Assembly (NCBI GenBank): GCA_017534535.1 | Contig: JAFXVZ010000019.1 | Coordinates: 186,001-250,000, forward strand | Direction: 5' to 3' | DNA: 64,000 bases | Source of the DNA: Bacteroidaceae bacterium | Lineage (GTDB): Bacteria > Bacteroidota > Bacteroidia > Bacteroidales > Bacteroidaceae | In this document: piece after piece, positions 17,107 through 26,026 of the stretch | How positions within the stretch are numbered: position 1 is the stretch's first letter | How the letters are laid out: each line of letters opens with the position of its first letter | Notes under the pieces: generated by a model | What the model saw: only the letters and a program-made list of their open reading frames with translations | Databases searched by the model: none | What the model was told of the DNA's origin: nothing | Program-made: the position numbers and the translations under genes

Positions 17107-18552
17107 ATGGCTAATTTGAAATCATTGGCAAAGGATACAGCTATTTATGGAATTAGCAGTATCGTAGGCAGGTTTCTCAACTACCTGCTCGTGCCAGTAT
17201 ATACTTTGGCCTTGCCTGCTGCTGAGGGTGGCTATGGAGTAGTAACTAATGTCTATGCCTGGGTAGCATTGATGATGGTCATCCTGACTTGTGGCATGGA
17301 AACTGGTTTCTTTCGTTTTGCCAACAATGGAAAGGATGAGCCCATGCGGGTCTATTCCACCACCTTGCTCACTGTGGGAGGTTTCTCTATAGTATTTCTA
17401 CTCTTAGGTCTGTCTTTTTTGCAACCCATTGCTGGGCTCTTAGGTTATGCTGAGCATCCTTGGTATTTGGGTATAATGATGATTGTTGTTTCAATGGATG
17501 CTTTCCAGGCCATTCCTTTTTCTTATTTAAGATATAAGAATAAGCCTGTAAGGTTTGCCTCACTGAAATTGCTGTTCATTTTCTTGAACATCTCCTTTAA
17601 CCTTATTTATTATGTAGGAATGAAAGGTCAGGATGTAGGTAAGGCTTTCCTAATCAACCTGATTTGTACTTCTACAGTCATGCTTTGTATGATTCCTGAG
17701 CTGAAAGGTTTTAAGTATGTTTTTGACAAGGAATTGAACCGTAGGATGATGCGTTATTGTTTGCCATTATTGGTATTAGGCATTGCCGGTATCCTCAATC
17801 AAGTTGCAGATAAAATCATCTTCCCTTATGTTTATCCTGATGAAGCACAAGGAATTGTGGAATTAGGCATCTATGGTGCCTGTGTTAAGATAGCCATGAT
17901 TATGGCGATGCTGACGCAAGCTTTTCGTTATGCCTACGAGCCATTTGTGTTTGGCAAGAGTCGTGATAAAGACAATAAACAAGTCTATGCAGATGGTATG
18001 AAGTTTTTTATCATTTTCACTCTGTTGGCTTATTTGGCAGTAGTATTCTATCTCGATGTGTTAAAATACTTGATAGGTAAGGATTATTGGGAGGGTTTGA
18101 AAGTTGTGCCTATTGTGATGATGGCTGAAATCTTTATGGGTGTGTATTTCAATCTCTCTTTCTGGTACAAACTTATTGATGAAACACATTGGGGGGCCAC
18201 ATTCTCCATTATTGGATGTGCAACATTGGTTCTTGTCAATGTATTCTTCATCCCCAAATACAGTTATATGGCTTGTGCTTGGGCTGGTTTCTGTGGATAT
18301 GGTGTGGCGATGCTACTCAGTTATTCGATAGGACAGAAAAAGTATCCTATCTACTATGATTTAAAGGCCATTGGTACCTATGTATTGCTGGCAGCTGCTT
18401 TGTATGTAGCAGCTCAGTGCCTGGAAATAGAGAATTTATGGATTCGTTTGTTCTTCCGCACCATCCTCTTGATGATATTTGTGGCATACATCATCAAACG
18501 TGACTTGCCACTTAGGCATATACCTTTTGTAAACCGATTTATCAAATTATGA
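17107..18552 (+). CDS. Polysaccharide/lipid-linked oligosaccharide flippase (MOP superfamily)
   Basis: 481-residue integral membrane protein with about 14 predicted hydrophobic segments. The N-terminus (LAKDTAIYGISSIVGRFLNYLLVPVY, seen in pieces) is typical of Wzx/RfbX-like oligosaccharide flippases of the MATE/MOP superfamily. Such proteins move undecaprenyl-linked glycan units across the inner membrane. No glycosyltransferases lie nearby, so its cargo cannot be guessed; conserved linkage to ruvB rather than to a capsule locus suggests a core envelope glycan. Its stop overlaps the start of the DUF389 gene as ATGA. Confidence 0.85.
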   Translation: MANLKSLAKDTAIYGISSIVGRFLNYLLVPVYTLALPAAEGGYGVVTNVYAWVALMMVILTCGMETGFFRFANNGKDEPMRVYSTTLLTVGGFSIVFLLLGLSFLQPIAGLLGYAEHPWYLGIMMIVVSMDAFQAIPFSYLRYKNKPVRFASLKLLFIFLNISFNLIYYVGMKGQDVGKAFLINLICTSTVMLCMIPELKGFKYVFDKELNRRMMRYCLPLLVLGIAGILNQVADKIIFPYVYPDEAQGIVELGIYGACVKIAMIMAMLTQAFRYAYEPFVFGKSRDKDNKQVYADGMKFFIIFTLLAYLAVVFYLDVLKYLIGKDYWEGLKVVPIVMMAEIFMGVYFNLSFWYKLIDETHWGATFSIIGCATLVLVNVFFIPKYSYMACAWAGFCGYGVAMLLSYSIGQKKYPIYYDLKAIGTYVLLAAALYVAAQCLEIENLWIRLFFRTILLMIFVAYIIKRDLPLRHIPFVNRFIKL

Positions 18553-19937
18553 ATATGGAAAATAATCAATCAGAGAAAAGTGTTTTTGTAGTCAAATCAT
18601 TTATCGCAGAATATATGGATGTTCGTCGCGATAAAGCCGATGAGAGTGAAGCCATCAAGTCTATCCGCGAAGGAGTAGAGATGAAAGGTGCAACCATTTG
18701 GATCTTGATAGCCGCTATTCTTTTGGCATCATTGGGATTGAATGTTAACTCTACGGCTGTTATTATAGGTGCCATGTTGATATCTCCTCTTATGGGACCT
18801 ATTATGGGTGTGGGACTTGCTATTGGTCAAGGTGATTTCGATTTGATGAAGCGTTCTTTCAAGAGTTATTTAGTAGTGACACTGTTTAGTGTGCTAACCT
18901 CCACTTTGTTCTTTTTGATCAGTCCGTCAGTATCAGGAGGACAGTCGGAGTTGCTGGCTCGTACCTCTCCTACGATTTATGACGTTTTCATCGGACTTTT
19001 TGGCGGCGCAGCTGGTTTTATTGCCCTTTCCACCACAAAGAAAGGTTCGGTTATTCCGGGCGTTGCTATTGCCACAGCATTGATGCCTCCCCTTTGTACA
19101 GCAGGTTTCGGCTTGGCTACAGGTAACTTGATTTATTTCCTTGGTGCCTTTTACCTTTATTTTATCAACTCTGTTTTCATTTGTTTATCTACTTATCTTG
19201 GAACAAGGGTGATGCGTTTCAGTCGGCTGAAATATGTAGATAAGGAACGTGAGAAGAAAGTGCGCAAGTATATCATCTGGGTGGTGATCTTGACGATGAT
19301 TCCTGCCATTTATCTTACTATAGGTATTTTGAATGATACGATTTATGAAGGCTCTGTCAATCGTTTCGTGGCAGAGCAGTTGAGTTTTGATAATGCACAG
19401 GTGGTGGATGCAAAGGTTGAAAAGCGTGACGGTGAGAAAGAATTGCGAGTGGTTCTGGTGGGTAAAGAGATAGCTGATAGTACTATTATAATGGCTCAAC
19501 GTCGTATGGCTGATTATAAGTTACAGGATACTAAACTCGTTGTACTGCAAGGCGTTAGTGGACAGCAAGCTGCTACGATGGATATTACATCGGTACGTGC
19601 TCAAGTACTGGAAGATTTTTATAAGAATGGAGAAGTGAAGTTAGAGCAGCAGGCATTGATGATAGATTCTCTACGTAATCGACTCGACACTTATATTACT
19701 TACGATGAGATGGCACGCGCCTTGATGCCTGAAATGAAGGTATTATATCCACAAGTAAGTCGCTTCTCATTGGCTCATACGCTGGAAATGAACATCGATT
19801 CTACTCGCGTGGATACAATCACTTTTGCTGTAATACAGCTCAACAAGCGCATTGATGAACGTGAAAAGACCAAGATGATTGAGTGGATGAAGGCTCGAAC
19901 TAACTCTAAGGAACTCAGGCTTTTAATAGAACAATAA
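18549..19937 (+). CDS. DUF389 membrane protein
   Basis: 462 residues. Residues about 45-240 form the DUF389 membrane domain, with the signature ALMLISPLMGPIMGVG (as GAMLISPLMGPIMG), then GGAAGFIALSTTKKGSVIPG and VAIATALMPPLCTAG. The C-terminal 220 residues are soluble and of unknown fold, with a predicted coiled-coil-like stretch near 355-385. The function of DUF389 is not established. ATG at 18549 overlaps the flippase stop; a second ATG two codons on is an alternative. A strong terminator follows. Confidence 0.85.
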   Translation: MNMENNQSEKSVFVVKSFIAEYMDVRRDKADESEAIKSIREGVEMKGATIWILIAAILLASLGLNVNSTAVIIGAMLISPLMGPIMGVGLAIGQGDFDLMKRSFKSYLVVTLFSVLTSTLFFLISPSVSGGQSELLARTSPTIYDVFIGLFGGAAGFIALSTTKKGSVIPGVAIATALMPPLCTAGFGLATGNLIYFLGAFYLYFINSVFICLSTYLGTRVMRFSRLKYVDKEREKKVRKYIIWVVILTMIPAIYLTIGILNDTIYEGSVNRFVAEQLSFDNAQVVDAKVEKRDGEKELRVVLVGKEIADSTIIMAQRRMADYKLQDTKLVVLQGVSGQQAATMDITSVRAQVLEDFYKNGEVKLEQQALMIDSLRNRLDTYITYDEMARALMPEMKVLYPQVSRFSLAHTLEMNIDSTRVDTITFAVIQLNKRIDEREKTKMIEWMKARTNSKELRLLIEQ

Positions 19938-19955
19938 AGCAATGTTATTATACTC

Positions 19956-19987
19956 AAAAGGCAGCCTTTATAGAGCTGCCTTTTTTA
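19956..19987 (+). terminator. Intrinsic terminator after the DUF389 gene
   Basis: AAAAGGCAGC (19956-19965) pairs with GCTGCCTTTT (19975-19984), 9-nt loop, followed by TT. It lies 18 bp past the stop codon. Confidence 0.88.
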
Positions 19988-20009
19988 GTTTGAATCATTG
20001 ATTGTACTT

Positions 20010-20097
20010 GCTTCAACCTGATGGTTCATTTGCTTCAAGTAATCGGGTCTTTTGCTTGAAGCAAATGATAAAAATCTTTCAGAGAATTTTGGTGGAT
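20010..20097. repeat. 22-bp-period degenerate tandem array, locus 2
   Basis: GCTTCAACC (20010), GCTTCAAGTAATCGGGTC (20032), GCTTGAAGC (20054) and CTTTCAGAG (20076) start exactly 22 bp apart. Units two and three form a perfect 13-bp inverted repeat (20027-20039/20055-20067). It lies between two convergent genes. Confidence 0.75.
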
Positions 20098-20107
20098 GCT
20101 CGGTGCT

Positions 20108-22075
20108 TCACTTCTTCTTCTTGCTCTTCTTTGCCCAACCGCCTTCATCAAAATTGGGGACATCACCTTTCAGGTCGTTATCCTGCATGAAGAACTGCAT
20201 CCAGTCGTCTTTACGACCACGAGGCTTGGTATAGCCACGCTCTTCACGACTCGGTTTCGTCTTTGTAGCTTTCTCCTTCTTGGCAGCTTTCTTAGCAGTC
20301 TTGATTTCCTTTAACTGTTTCATTACTTCCTTGTCCTTTTCTCGAGTGGCACGTTTGCTTTCACGAGTAGGTTTTTCGGTGCTCTTTTCTTTGCCTCGTC
20401 TCTCTGATCTCTTGGGCTTCTCATCCCCGTCACCAGGATTTGAAAATTCTACTGTGATGCCTCTGTTCTTGTAGTTTTGGCCACTCAAGAATCGAACCAC
20501 ACGGTCGGCATCTTCCTCTCGCACCTCAAAGAAAGAGAAATTCTGCATTACATCAATGCGTCCAATCTCAACCTTACCATGAATATGCTCATTGACAATA
20601 CTCATCAAAGCCTTGGGGTTCAGGTTATCTGTACGTCCTAAATTGATGAACAGTCGGCTGAAACCTTCTTCTGCTATGCGTCCACGCTTGCTACCTTTAC
20701 TACCTTTGCTTTCCCTGGCTTCTCTCTCTTTCCTACGCTCACGACCATTATCGATTTCAATTTCAGGACGATTGCGATAATAGTCCAGAAAACGGTTGAA
20801 AGCGGTGGAAACCACTCTCTTCAGCACATCTTCCTTGCTCAGCCAATCGAGTTTACGATAAACCTCAGGCATGAACTCGTTGATTTCCTCCTCGTTTACC
20901 TGCACTTTCTCCAAGTTGTCGATAGACTTCATCAACTGCTTTTTGCAAATCTGTTGGCGTGTAGGCATCTCACCAGGTTGGAACTCGTGGCCAATCACCT
21001 TCTCGATATTACGCATCTTACCCTTTTCACGCAGGTTGATGATGGCAATAGAAGTACCCGTCTTACCAGCACGACCAGTTCGACCACTACGGTGTGTATA
21101 ATACTCGATATCATCTGGCAAACCGTAGTTGATGACATGTGTCAAATCATCTACGTCCAAGCCACGAGCAGCTACATCGGTAGCTACCAAGAGCTGTAAA
21201 TGACGCAAACGGAACTTCTGCATCACCAAGTCGCGTGCGGCTTGTGAAAGCTCACCATGCAGACTATCAGCATTATAACCATCCTGCATCAGCTTATCGG
21301 CTATCTCCTGGGTTTCCACGCGTGTGCGACAGAAGATGATGGCATAAATGTTTGGATGATAATCTACGATGCGCTTCAATGTTTCATATTTATCCTTCGC
21401 ATGCACACAATAATACACATGGTTCACATTGTGCGTACTTTCATTCTTACGTCCAATGGTGATTTCCTTTGCATCGTGGAGATAATTCTTTGCAATCTTT
21501 TCTATTTCCTTGTTCATCGTTGCCGAGAACATCAGCGTATTTCTGTTTTCAGGCACAGCCTCAAGGATGGCGTTCAAGTCTTCCGAGAAACCCATGTCTA
21601 GCATCTCATCAGCCTCATCCATCACCACATTCTTAATGTTGGCCAAAGAAACCTTTTCGCGACGCATTAGGTCAAGCAAACGCCCTGGGGTTGCTACAAC
21701 GATATGTACACCTTGATTCAAAGCGCGTATCTGGCTTTCGATAGAAGAACCACCATAAACAGGTAGCACATGAACGCCTTCTACATACTTGGAATAATCC
21801 TTCAAATCGCCAGCAATCTGCAGGCAAAGCTCACGGGTGGGACAAAGTATCAGTGACTGTGGAACACGCTGGTTCACATCCAGTTTCTGAATCACAGGCA
21901 GACCAAATGCTGCCGTCTTGCCTGTACCTGTCTGTGCCAACGCCACGACATCGGCGTCACCGCTCAGCAAATAAGGGATTACTTCCTCCTGTACAGGCAT
22001 AGGGTTAACGAACCCCAGTTCATAAATGGCGCGGCAAATGTCTGCCGAAACGCCTAATTCTTCGAAAGTCTTCAT
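20108..22075 (-). CDS. deaD: DEAD-box RNA helicase with DbpA-type RNA-binding domain
   Basis: 655 residues. Two RecA-like domains span residues 1-370: ALAQTGTGKTAAFG (Walker A), PTRELCLQIA, VATPGRLLDL, VMDEADEMLD, FSATM and HRSGRTGRAGKTG. A DbpA/CsdA-type RNA-recognition domain follows near 480-555 (SRLFINLGRTDNLNPKAL). The last 100 residues are very Lys/Arg-rich and end KKSKKKK. DeaD-type helicases help ribosome assembly and mRNA turnover, especially in the cold. Monocistronic with its own promoter, divergent from the GH2 gene. Confidence 0.9.
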   Translation of the reverse strand: MKTFEELGVSADICRAIYELGFVNPMPVQEEVIPYLLSGDADVVALAQTGTGKTAAFGLPVIQKLDVNQRVPQSLILCPTRELCLQIAGDLKDYSKYVEGVHVLPVYGGSSIESQIRALNQGVHIVVATPGRLLDLMRREKVSLANIKNVVMDEADEMLDMGFSEDLNAILEAVPENRNTLMFSATMNKEIEKIAKNYLHDAKEITIGRKNESTHNVNHVYYCVHAKDKYETLKRIVDYHPNIYAIIFCRTRVETQEIADKLMQDGYNADSLHGELSQAARDLVMQKFRLRHLQLLVATDVAARGLDVDDLTHVINYGLPDDIEYYTHRSGRTGRAGKTGTSIAIINLREKGKMRNIEKVIGHEFQPGEMPTRQQICKKQLMKSIDNLEKVQVNEEEINEFMPEVYRKLDWLSKEDVLKRVVSTAFNRFLDYYRNRPEIEIDNGRERRKEREARESKGSKGSKRGRIAEEGFSRLFINLGRTDNLNPKALMSIVNEHIHGKVEIGRIDVMQNFSFFEVREEDADRVVRFLSGQNYKNRGITVEFSNPGDGDEKPKRSERRGKEKSTEKPTRESKRATREKDKEVMKQLKEIKTAKKAAKKEKATKTKPSREERGYTKPRGRKDDWMQFFMQDNDLKGDVPNFDEGGWAKKSKKKK

Positions 22076-22106
22076 TAAAAATCTATCAATCTTGTTTTTA
22101 AGGCTG

Positions 22107-22114
22107 CAAAGTTA
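22107..22114 (-). promoter_or_regulatory. -7 box for deaD
   Basis: TAACTTTG on the minus strand, 31 bp before the deaD ATG. No good -33 box. It shares the intergenic region with the GH2 promoter. Confidence 0.55.
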
Positions 22115-22132
22115 CGAATTTTTCTTGTATTA

Positions 22133-22164
22133 TTTGCGTATGTTATACACTTTTCTTAACTTTG
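22133..22164 (+). promoter_or_regulatory. Bacteroidetes-type promoter for the GH2-GH97 operon
   Basis: TTTG (22133-22136), 20-bp spacer, TAACTTTG (22157-22164). Both boxes are perfect. The transcript start (about 22170) lies at or after the ATG at 22169, which favours translation from 22199. Confidence 0.8.
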
Positions 22165-22198
22165 TGTTATGAAAATAAACTTAAAAATGATTATAACC

Positions 22199-24025
22199 AT
22201 GAAGAAGACATTTCTTTTACTGTCAGCAATGTTGCTGACAGCATCTTTCGCTATGGCTCAGAATTGGAAGCCTGCAGGCGATAAAATCAAGACCCAATGG
22301 GCAGAACAAGTTAGCCCTACCAATGCTTGGGCAGAGTATCCCCGTCCTATTATGGAACGTGCTGATTGGAAAAACCTGAATGGTTTGTGGAGCTATGCCA
22401 TCAAGGCTAAGGGTGAGGCTATGCCCAAGAGTTGGGATGGTGAAATTCTTGTTCCATTTGCTGTAGAATCAGCTCTCTCAGGTGTTGGCAAGCGTGTCAA
22501 GGAAAACGAGGAGTTGTGGTATCAGCGTACTTTTGATGTGCCAAAAACTTGGACTGGTAAGCGCGTTCTGCTGCATTTCGGTGCTGTTGACTGGAAAGCA
22601 GATATTTGGGTAAACGGCATGAACGTAGGTTCTCACACAGGTGGCTATGTGCCTTTCTATTTGGATGTGACTGATGCCCTGAATGCTCGAGGTACCAATC
22701 AGTTGATCGTGCGTGTGTGGGATCCAACCGACAAGAGTTTTCAGCCTCGTGGAAAGCAGGTAACTAACCCAAGTGGTATCTGGTACACTCCAGTAACTGG
22801 TATTTGGCAGACCGTTTGGCTGGAGCCAGTATCTGAGGCTCATATCGCCAATCTGAAGACTACTCCTGATATCGACAACCATCAATTGCAGGTAGAAGTT
22901 CAAACGGAAGGCTTGAATGGCAAAGGCTATCAGGCTAAAGTAAGCGTGTTCGATGGCCAAAAACTGGTAGCTGAAGGTGCAGCTGTGAACAACTTGCCTG
23001 TACTTGTTCAGATGCCAGCAGATGCCAAGTTGTGGACCCCAGATTCACCTTTCTTATATACTATGAAGGTTAGTTTGCTAAAGAATGGTGTTGAGGTTGA
23101 TAAGGTAGATAGCTATACTGCTATGCGTAAGCTTTCAACTGGTAAGGATAAGAACGGCATTATGCGTTTGCAGCTCAACAATAAGCCTATTTTTATGTAT
23201 GGTCCATTGGATCAGGGTTGGTGGCCTGATGGTTTATACACTGCTCCTACCGATGAGGCTTTGAAATATGATATCCAGAAAACCAAGGACTTTGGTTATA
23301 ACATGATTCGCAAGCACATCAAGGTAGAACCAGCTCGTTGGTACACCTATTGTGACCAGTTGGGTATCTTGGTTTGGCAGGATATGCCAAGTGGTGATAG
23401 AAATCCTCGTTGGCAGAACAAGGAATATTTTACTGATACCGAACTGCATCGCAGTGCTGAGAGCGAGGCTAACTATCGCAAGGAGTGGAAGGAAATTATG
23501 GATGCCCTCTATAGCTATCCTTGTATTTCTGTATGGGTACCATTTAATGAGGCTTGGGGACAGTTCAAGACTCAAGAGATTACGAAGTGGACCAAGCAGT
23601 ATGACCCATCTCGTCTGGTGAACCCAGCCAGTGGTGGTAATTTCTATCCTGTGGGTGACATTCTTGACTTACACAATTATCCTCAACCAGATATGTACCT
23701 CTACGATGGTTCTCGTGTGAATGTGCTGGGTGAATATGGTGGCATCGGACGCGTAATCAAAGAGAACATTTGGGAACCAGACAGAAACTGGGGCTATGTA
23801 CAGTTTAATACGGAGAAAGAAGTGACGGATGAATATCTGAAATATGCTCAGATGCTGAAAGACTATATTCCAAAAGGCTTCTCTGCAGCAGTTTATACTC
23901 AGACCACCGATGTGGAGATTGAGGTGAATGGTTTGATGACTTATGACCGTAAGGTGATTAAGCTCGACGAGGCCCAGCTAAGGCGTATGAATTCAAGCAT
24001 TTGCCATTCATTGGATAATGAATAA
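22199..24025 (+). CDS. Secreted glycoside hydrolase family 2 (beta-galactosidase/glucuronidase-like)
   Basis: 608 residues from ATG at 22199, chosen because it gives a clean signal peptide (MKKTFLLLSAMLLTASFAMA) and lies after the promoter. In-frame ATGs at 22169 and 22187 are less likely. GH2 layout: jelly-roll sugar-binding domain (residues 35-200), immunoglobulin-like domain, then a TIM barrel. The barrel carries the acid/base Glu in SVWVPFNEAWGQ and the probable nucleophile Glu in VLGEYGGIG. It lacks the long C-terminal domains of LacZ. The substrate is not determinable. It overlaps or abuts the GH97 gene, so the two enzymes are likely co-expressed in the periplasm. Confidence 0.88.
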   Translation: MKKTFLLLSAMLLTASFAMAQNWKPAGDKIKTQWAEQVSPTNAWAEYPRPIMERADWKNLNGLWSYAIKAKGEAMPKSWDGEILVPFAVESALSGVGKRVKENEELWYQRTFDVPKTWTGKRVLLHFGAVDWKADIWVNGMNVGSHTGGYVPFYLDVTDALNARGTNQLIVRVWDPTDKSFQPRGKQVTNPSGIWYTPVTGIWQTVWLEPVSEAHIANLKTTPDIDNHQLQVEVQTEGLNGKGYQAKVSVFDGQKLVAEGAAVNNLPVLVQMPADAKLWTPDSPFLYTMKVSLLKNGVEVDKVDSYTAMRKLSTGKDKNGIMRLQLNNKPIFMYGPLDQGWWPDGLYTAPTDEALKYDIQKTKDFGYNMIRKHIKVEPARWYTYCDQLGILVWQDMPSGDRNPRWQNKEYFTDTELHRSAESEANYRKEWKEIMDALYSYPCISVWVPFNEAWGQFKTQEITKWTKQYDPSRLVNPASGGNFYPVGDILDLHNYPQPDMYLYDGSRVNVLGEYGGIGRVIKENIWEPDRNWGYVQFNTEKEVTDEYLKYAQMLKDYIPKGFSAAVYTQTTDVEIEVNGLMTYDRKVIKLDEAQLRRMNSSICHSLDNE

Positions 24026-24032
24026 TAAATTT

Positions 24033-26006
24033 ATGAAAAGATTATTTATTGCATCAATAGCACTTTGTGTGGCTTGGAGTGCGTCTGCACAGAATGATTT
24101 TAAGTTGGCTTCTCCGAATGGAAGGGTAACGACTGAAATTGAACTTGGAGGGCAACTTACTTATTCTATCTCGTTAAATGGCGAGGAGCTGATGAGTGAT
24201 TCACCTATCGGTATGACCTTGACAACAGGTGAAGTATGGGGACAGAATCCTAAGTTGAAGTCTCAGAAAAGACAGAATGTTGATCAGATAATACCTTCTC
24301 CAATGTATCGTGCTAAGGAACTTAAAGAAAACTACAATGCTCTGACACTGACATTCAAGGGCGATTATGCGGTGGAGTTCCGTGCTTATGATGATGGCAT
24401 TGCTTATCGATTCTCTACCACCCGTAAGGCGCCATTTGTGGTTAAAGAAGATAATGCCAGTTTCAACTTTGACGACGATGCAACAGTGATTGCTTCCTAT
24501 GTTACTGCTGGTAAGGATGGCGATTTCACTTCTCAGTTTGGTAGTTCGTTTGAGAACATCTATAGCGTTGGTAAAATAAAGGAGATGAAAAAGCAACGTC
24601 TGACTTTCCTGCCTGTATGGGTGGATTGTGGTAAAGACGGTAAGGTTTGTCTTACAGAAACTAACCTCGAAAGTTATCCTGGCTTGTATCTCTTGGCTCA
24701 AGGTAATGAAACATTGCGAGGTGTGAATGCACCATATCCCAAGACCATGAAGCAGGGTGGGCATAATATGTTGCAGGAGCCAGTAAGCGAAGGCGAAGAT
24801 TATATTGCCAAGATTTCAGGCCCTCGTACATTCCCTTGGCGTATAGCGGTTGTGGCTAAGGAAGATAAAGACATTGCTGCCAGCACATTGGGATATCAAT
24901 TGGGTGACCCCAACAGGTTATCTGATTATAGTTGGATAAAGCCTGGTAAGGTGGCTTGGGATTGGTGGAACGATTGGAATATCTCTGGTGTTGATTTTCG
25001 AGCAGGCATCAATACTGAAACTTATAAATATTACATTGATTTTGCTGCTCAGAAAGGGATTGAGTATGTGATTCTCGATGAAGGTTGGGCTGTAAACTTG
25101 AAGGCTGACTTACTGCAGATTGTACCAGAAATAGACCTGAAAGGAATTGTGGATTATGGCAAGCAGAAAGGCGTGGGCATTATCCTTTGGGCTGGTTACT
25201 ATGCTTTCAATCGTGATATGGAGAATGTGTGCAAGCATTACTCAGATATGGGTGTCAAAGGCTTCAAGATAGATTTCATGGACCGTGATGACCAGCTAAT
25301 GACTGAGTTTATGTATCGTGCTGCTGCTACCTGTGCCAAATATCATCTGTTGGCCGACTTTCATGGAACCTATAAGCCTTCTGGATTGAACCGTACTTAC
25401 CCCAATGTCATCAATTTCGAGGGGGTACATGGTTTGGAGCAGATGAAATGGGAACCTGCTACCTGCGACCAGCTGAAGTATGATGTGACTATTCCTTATA
25501 TCCGCCAATTGGCTGGACCGATGGACTATACCCAGGGGGCTATGCTCAATGGTGGTATCAGGAATTATCATCCTGTGAATACTGAGCCAATGAGCCAAGG
25601 TACCCGTTGCCATCAGTTAGGTTTGTATGTAGTGCTGGATTCTCCGCTCAATATGTTGTGTGATTCTCCTGCGAATTATCTGCGCGAGCCAGAATGTACC
25701 GATTTCATCGCTAAGATTCCAACTGTCTGGGACGAGACTCGTATCCTTGACGGTAAGGTTGGAGAGTATATTGTGACGGCCCGCCGTAGTGGCAACACTT
25801 GGTATGTAGGTGGCTTGACCAATCGTGAAGCAAGAGACCTGACTATCGATTTGTCTTTCTTGAACGGCAAACAGATGCAGCTCTTCAAGGATGGTGTGAA
25901 TGCCGATCGCAAGGGTGCTGATTACAAGTTAATCAGTGAAAGAGTAGGTAATAAGTTGCAGATTCACCTAGCTCCTGGCGGTGGATTTGCTGCAAAGATT
26001 CAGTAA
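24033..26006 (+). CDS. Secreted glycoside hydrolase family 97
   Basis: 657 residues from ATG at 24033 (MKRLFIASIALCVAWSASA signal peptide); an ATG at 24018 overlaps the GH2 gene by 8 nt and is also possible. N-terminal beta-sandwich, then a TIM barrel (YVILDEGWA, GFKIDFMDRDDQ), then a C-terminal beta domain, as in GH97. The Asp in FKIDFMD (residue 414) lines up with the nucleophile of the retaining alpha-galactosidase branch, so a retaining alpha-galactosidase-type activity is more likely than the inverting alpha-glucosidase type of SusB. This assignment is by motif memory. It probably acts with the upstream GH2 enzyme on the same glycan. Confidence 0.88.
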   Translation: MKRLFIASIALCVAWSASAQNDFKLASPNGRVTTEIELGGQLTYSISLNGEELMSDSPIGMTLTTGEVWGQNPKLKSQKRQNVDQIIPSPMYRAKELKENYNALTLTFKGDYAVEFRAYDDGIAYRFSTTRKAPFVVKEDNASFNFDDDATVIASYVTAGKDGDFTSQFGSSFENIYSVGKIKEMKKQRLTFLPVWVDCGKDGKVCLTETNLESYPGLYLLAQGNETLRGVNAPYPKTMKQGGHNMLQEPVSEGEDYIAKISGPRTFPWRIAVVAKEDKDIAASTLGYQLGDPNRLSDYSWIKPGKVAWDWWNDWNISGVDFRAGINTETYKYYIDFAAQKGIEYVILDEGWAVNLKADLLQIVPEIDLKGIVDYGKQKGVGIILWAGYYAFNRDMENVCKHYSDMGVKGFKIDFMDRDDQLMTEFMYRAAATCAKYHLLADFHGTYKPSGLNRTYPNVINFEGVHGLEQMKWEPATCDQLKYDVTIPYIRQLAGPMDYTQGAMLNGGIRNYHPVNTEPMSQGTRCHQLGLYVVLDSPLNMLCDSPANYLREPECTDFIAKIPTVWDETRILDGKVGEYIVTARRSGNTWYVGGLTNREARDLTIDLSFLNGKQMQLFKDGVNADRKGADYKLISERVGNKLQIHLAPGGGFAAKIQ

Positions 26007-26026
26007 ACTCAAAGCTATCGTCAGCA

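Noticed and set aside
20096-21716. Plus-strand frames opposite deaD
   Set aside because: Shadows of a clearly conserved helicase; no promoter or recognisable domain.
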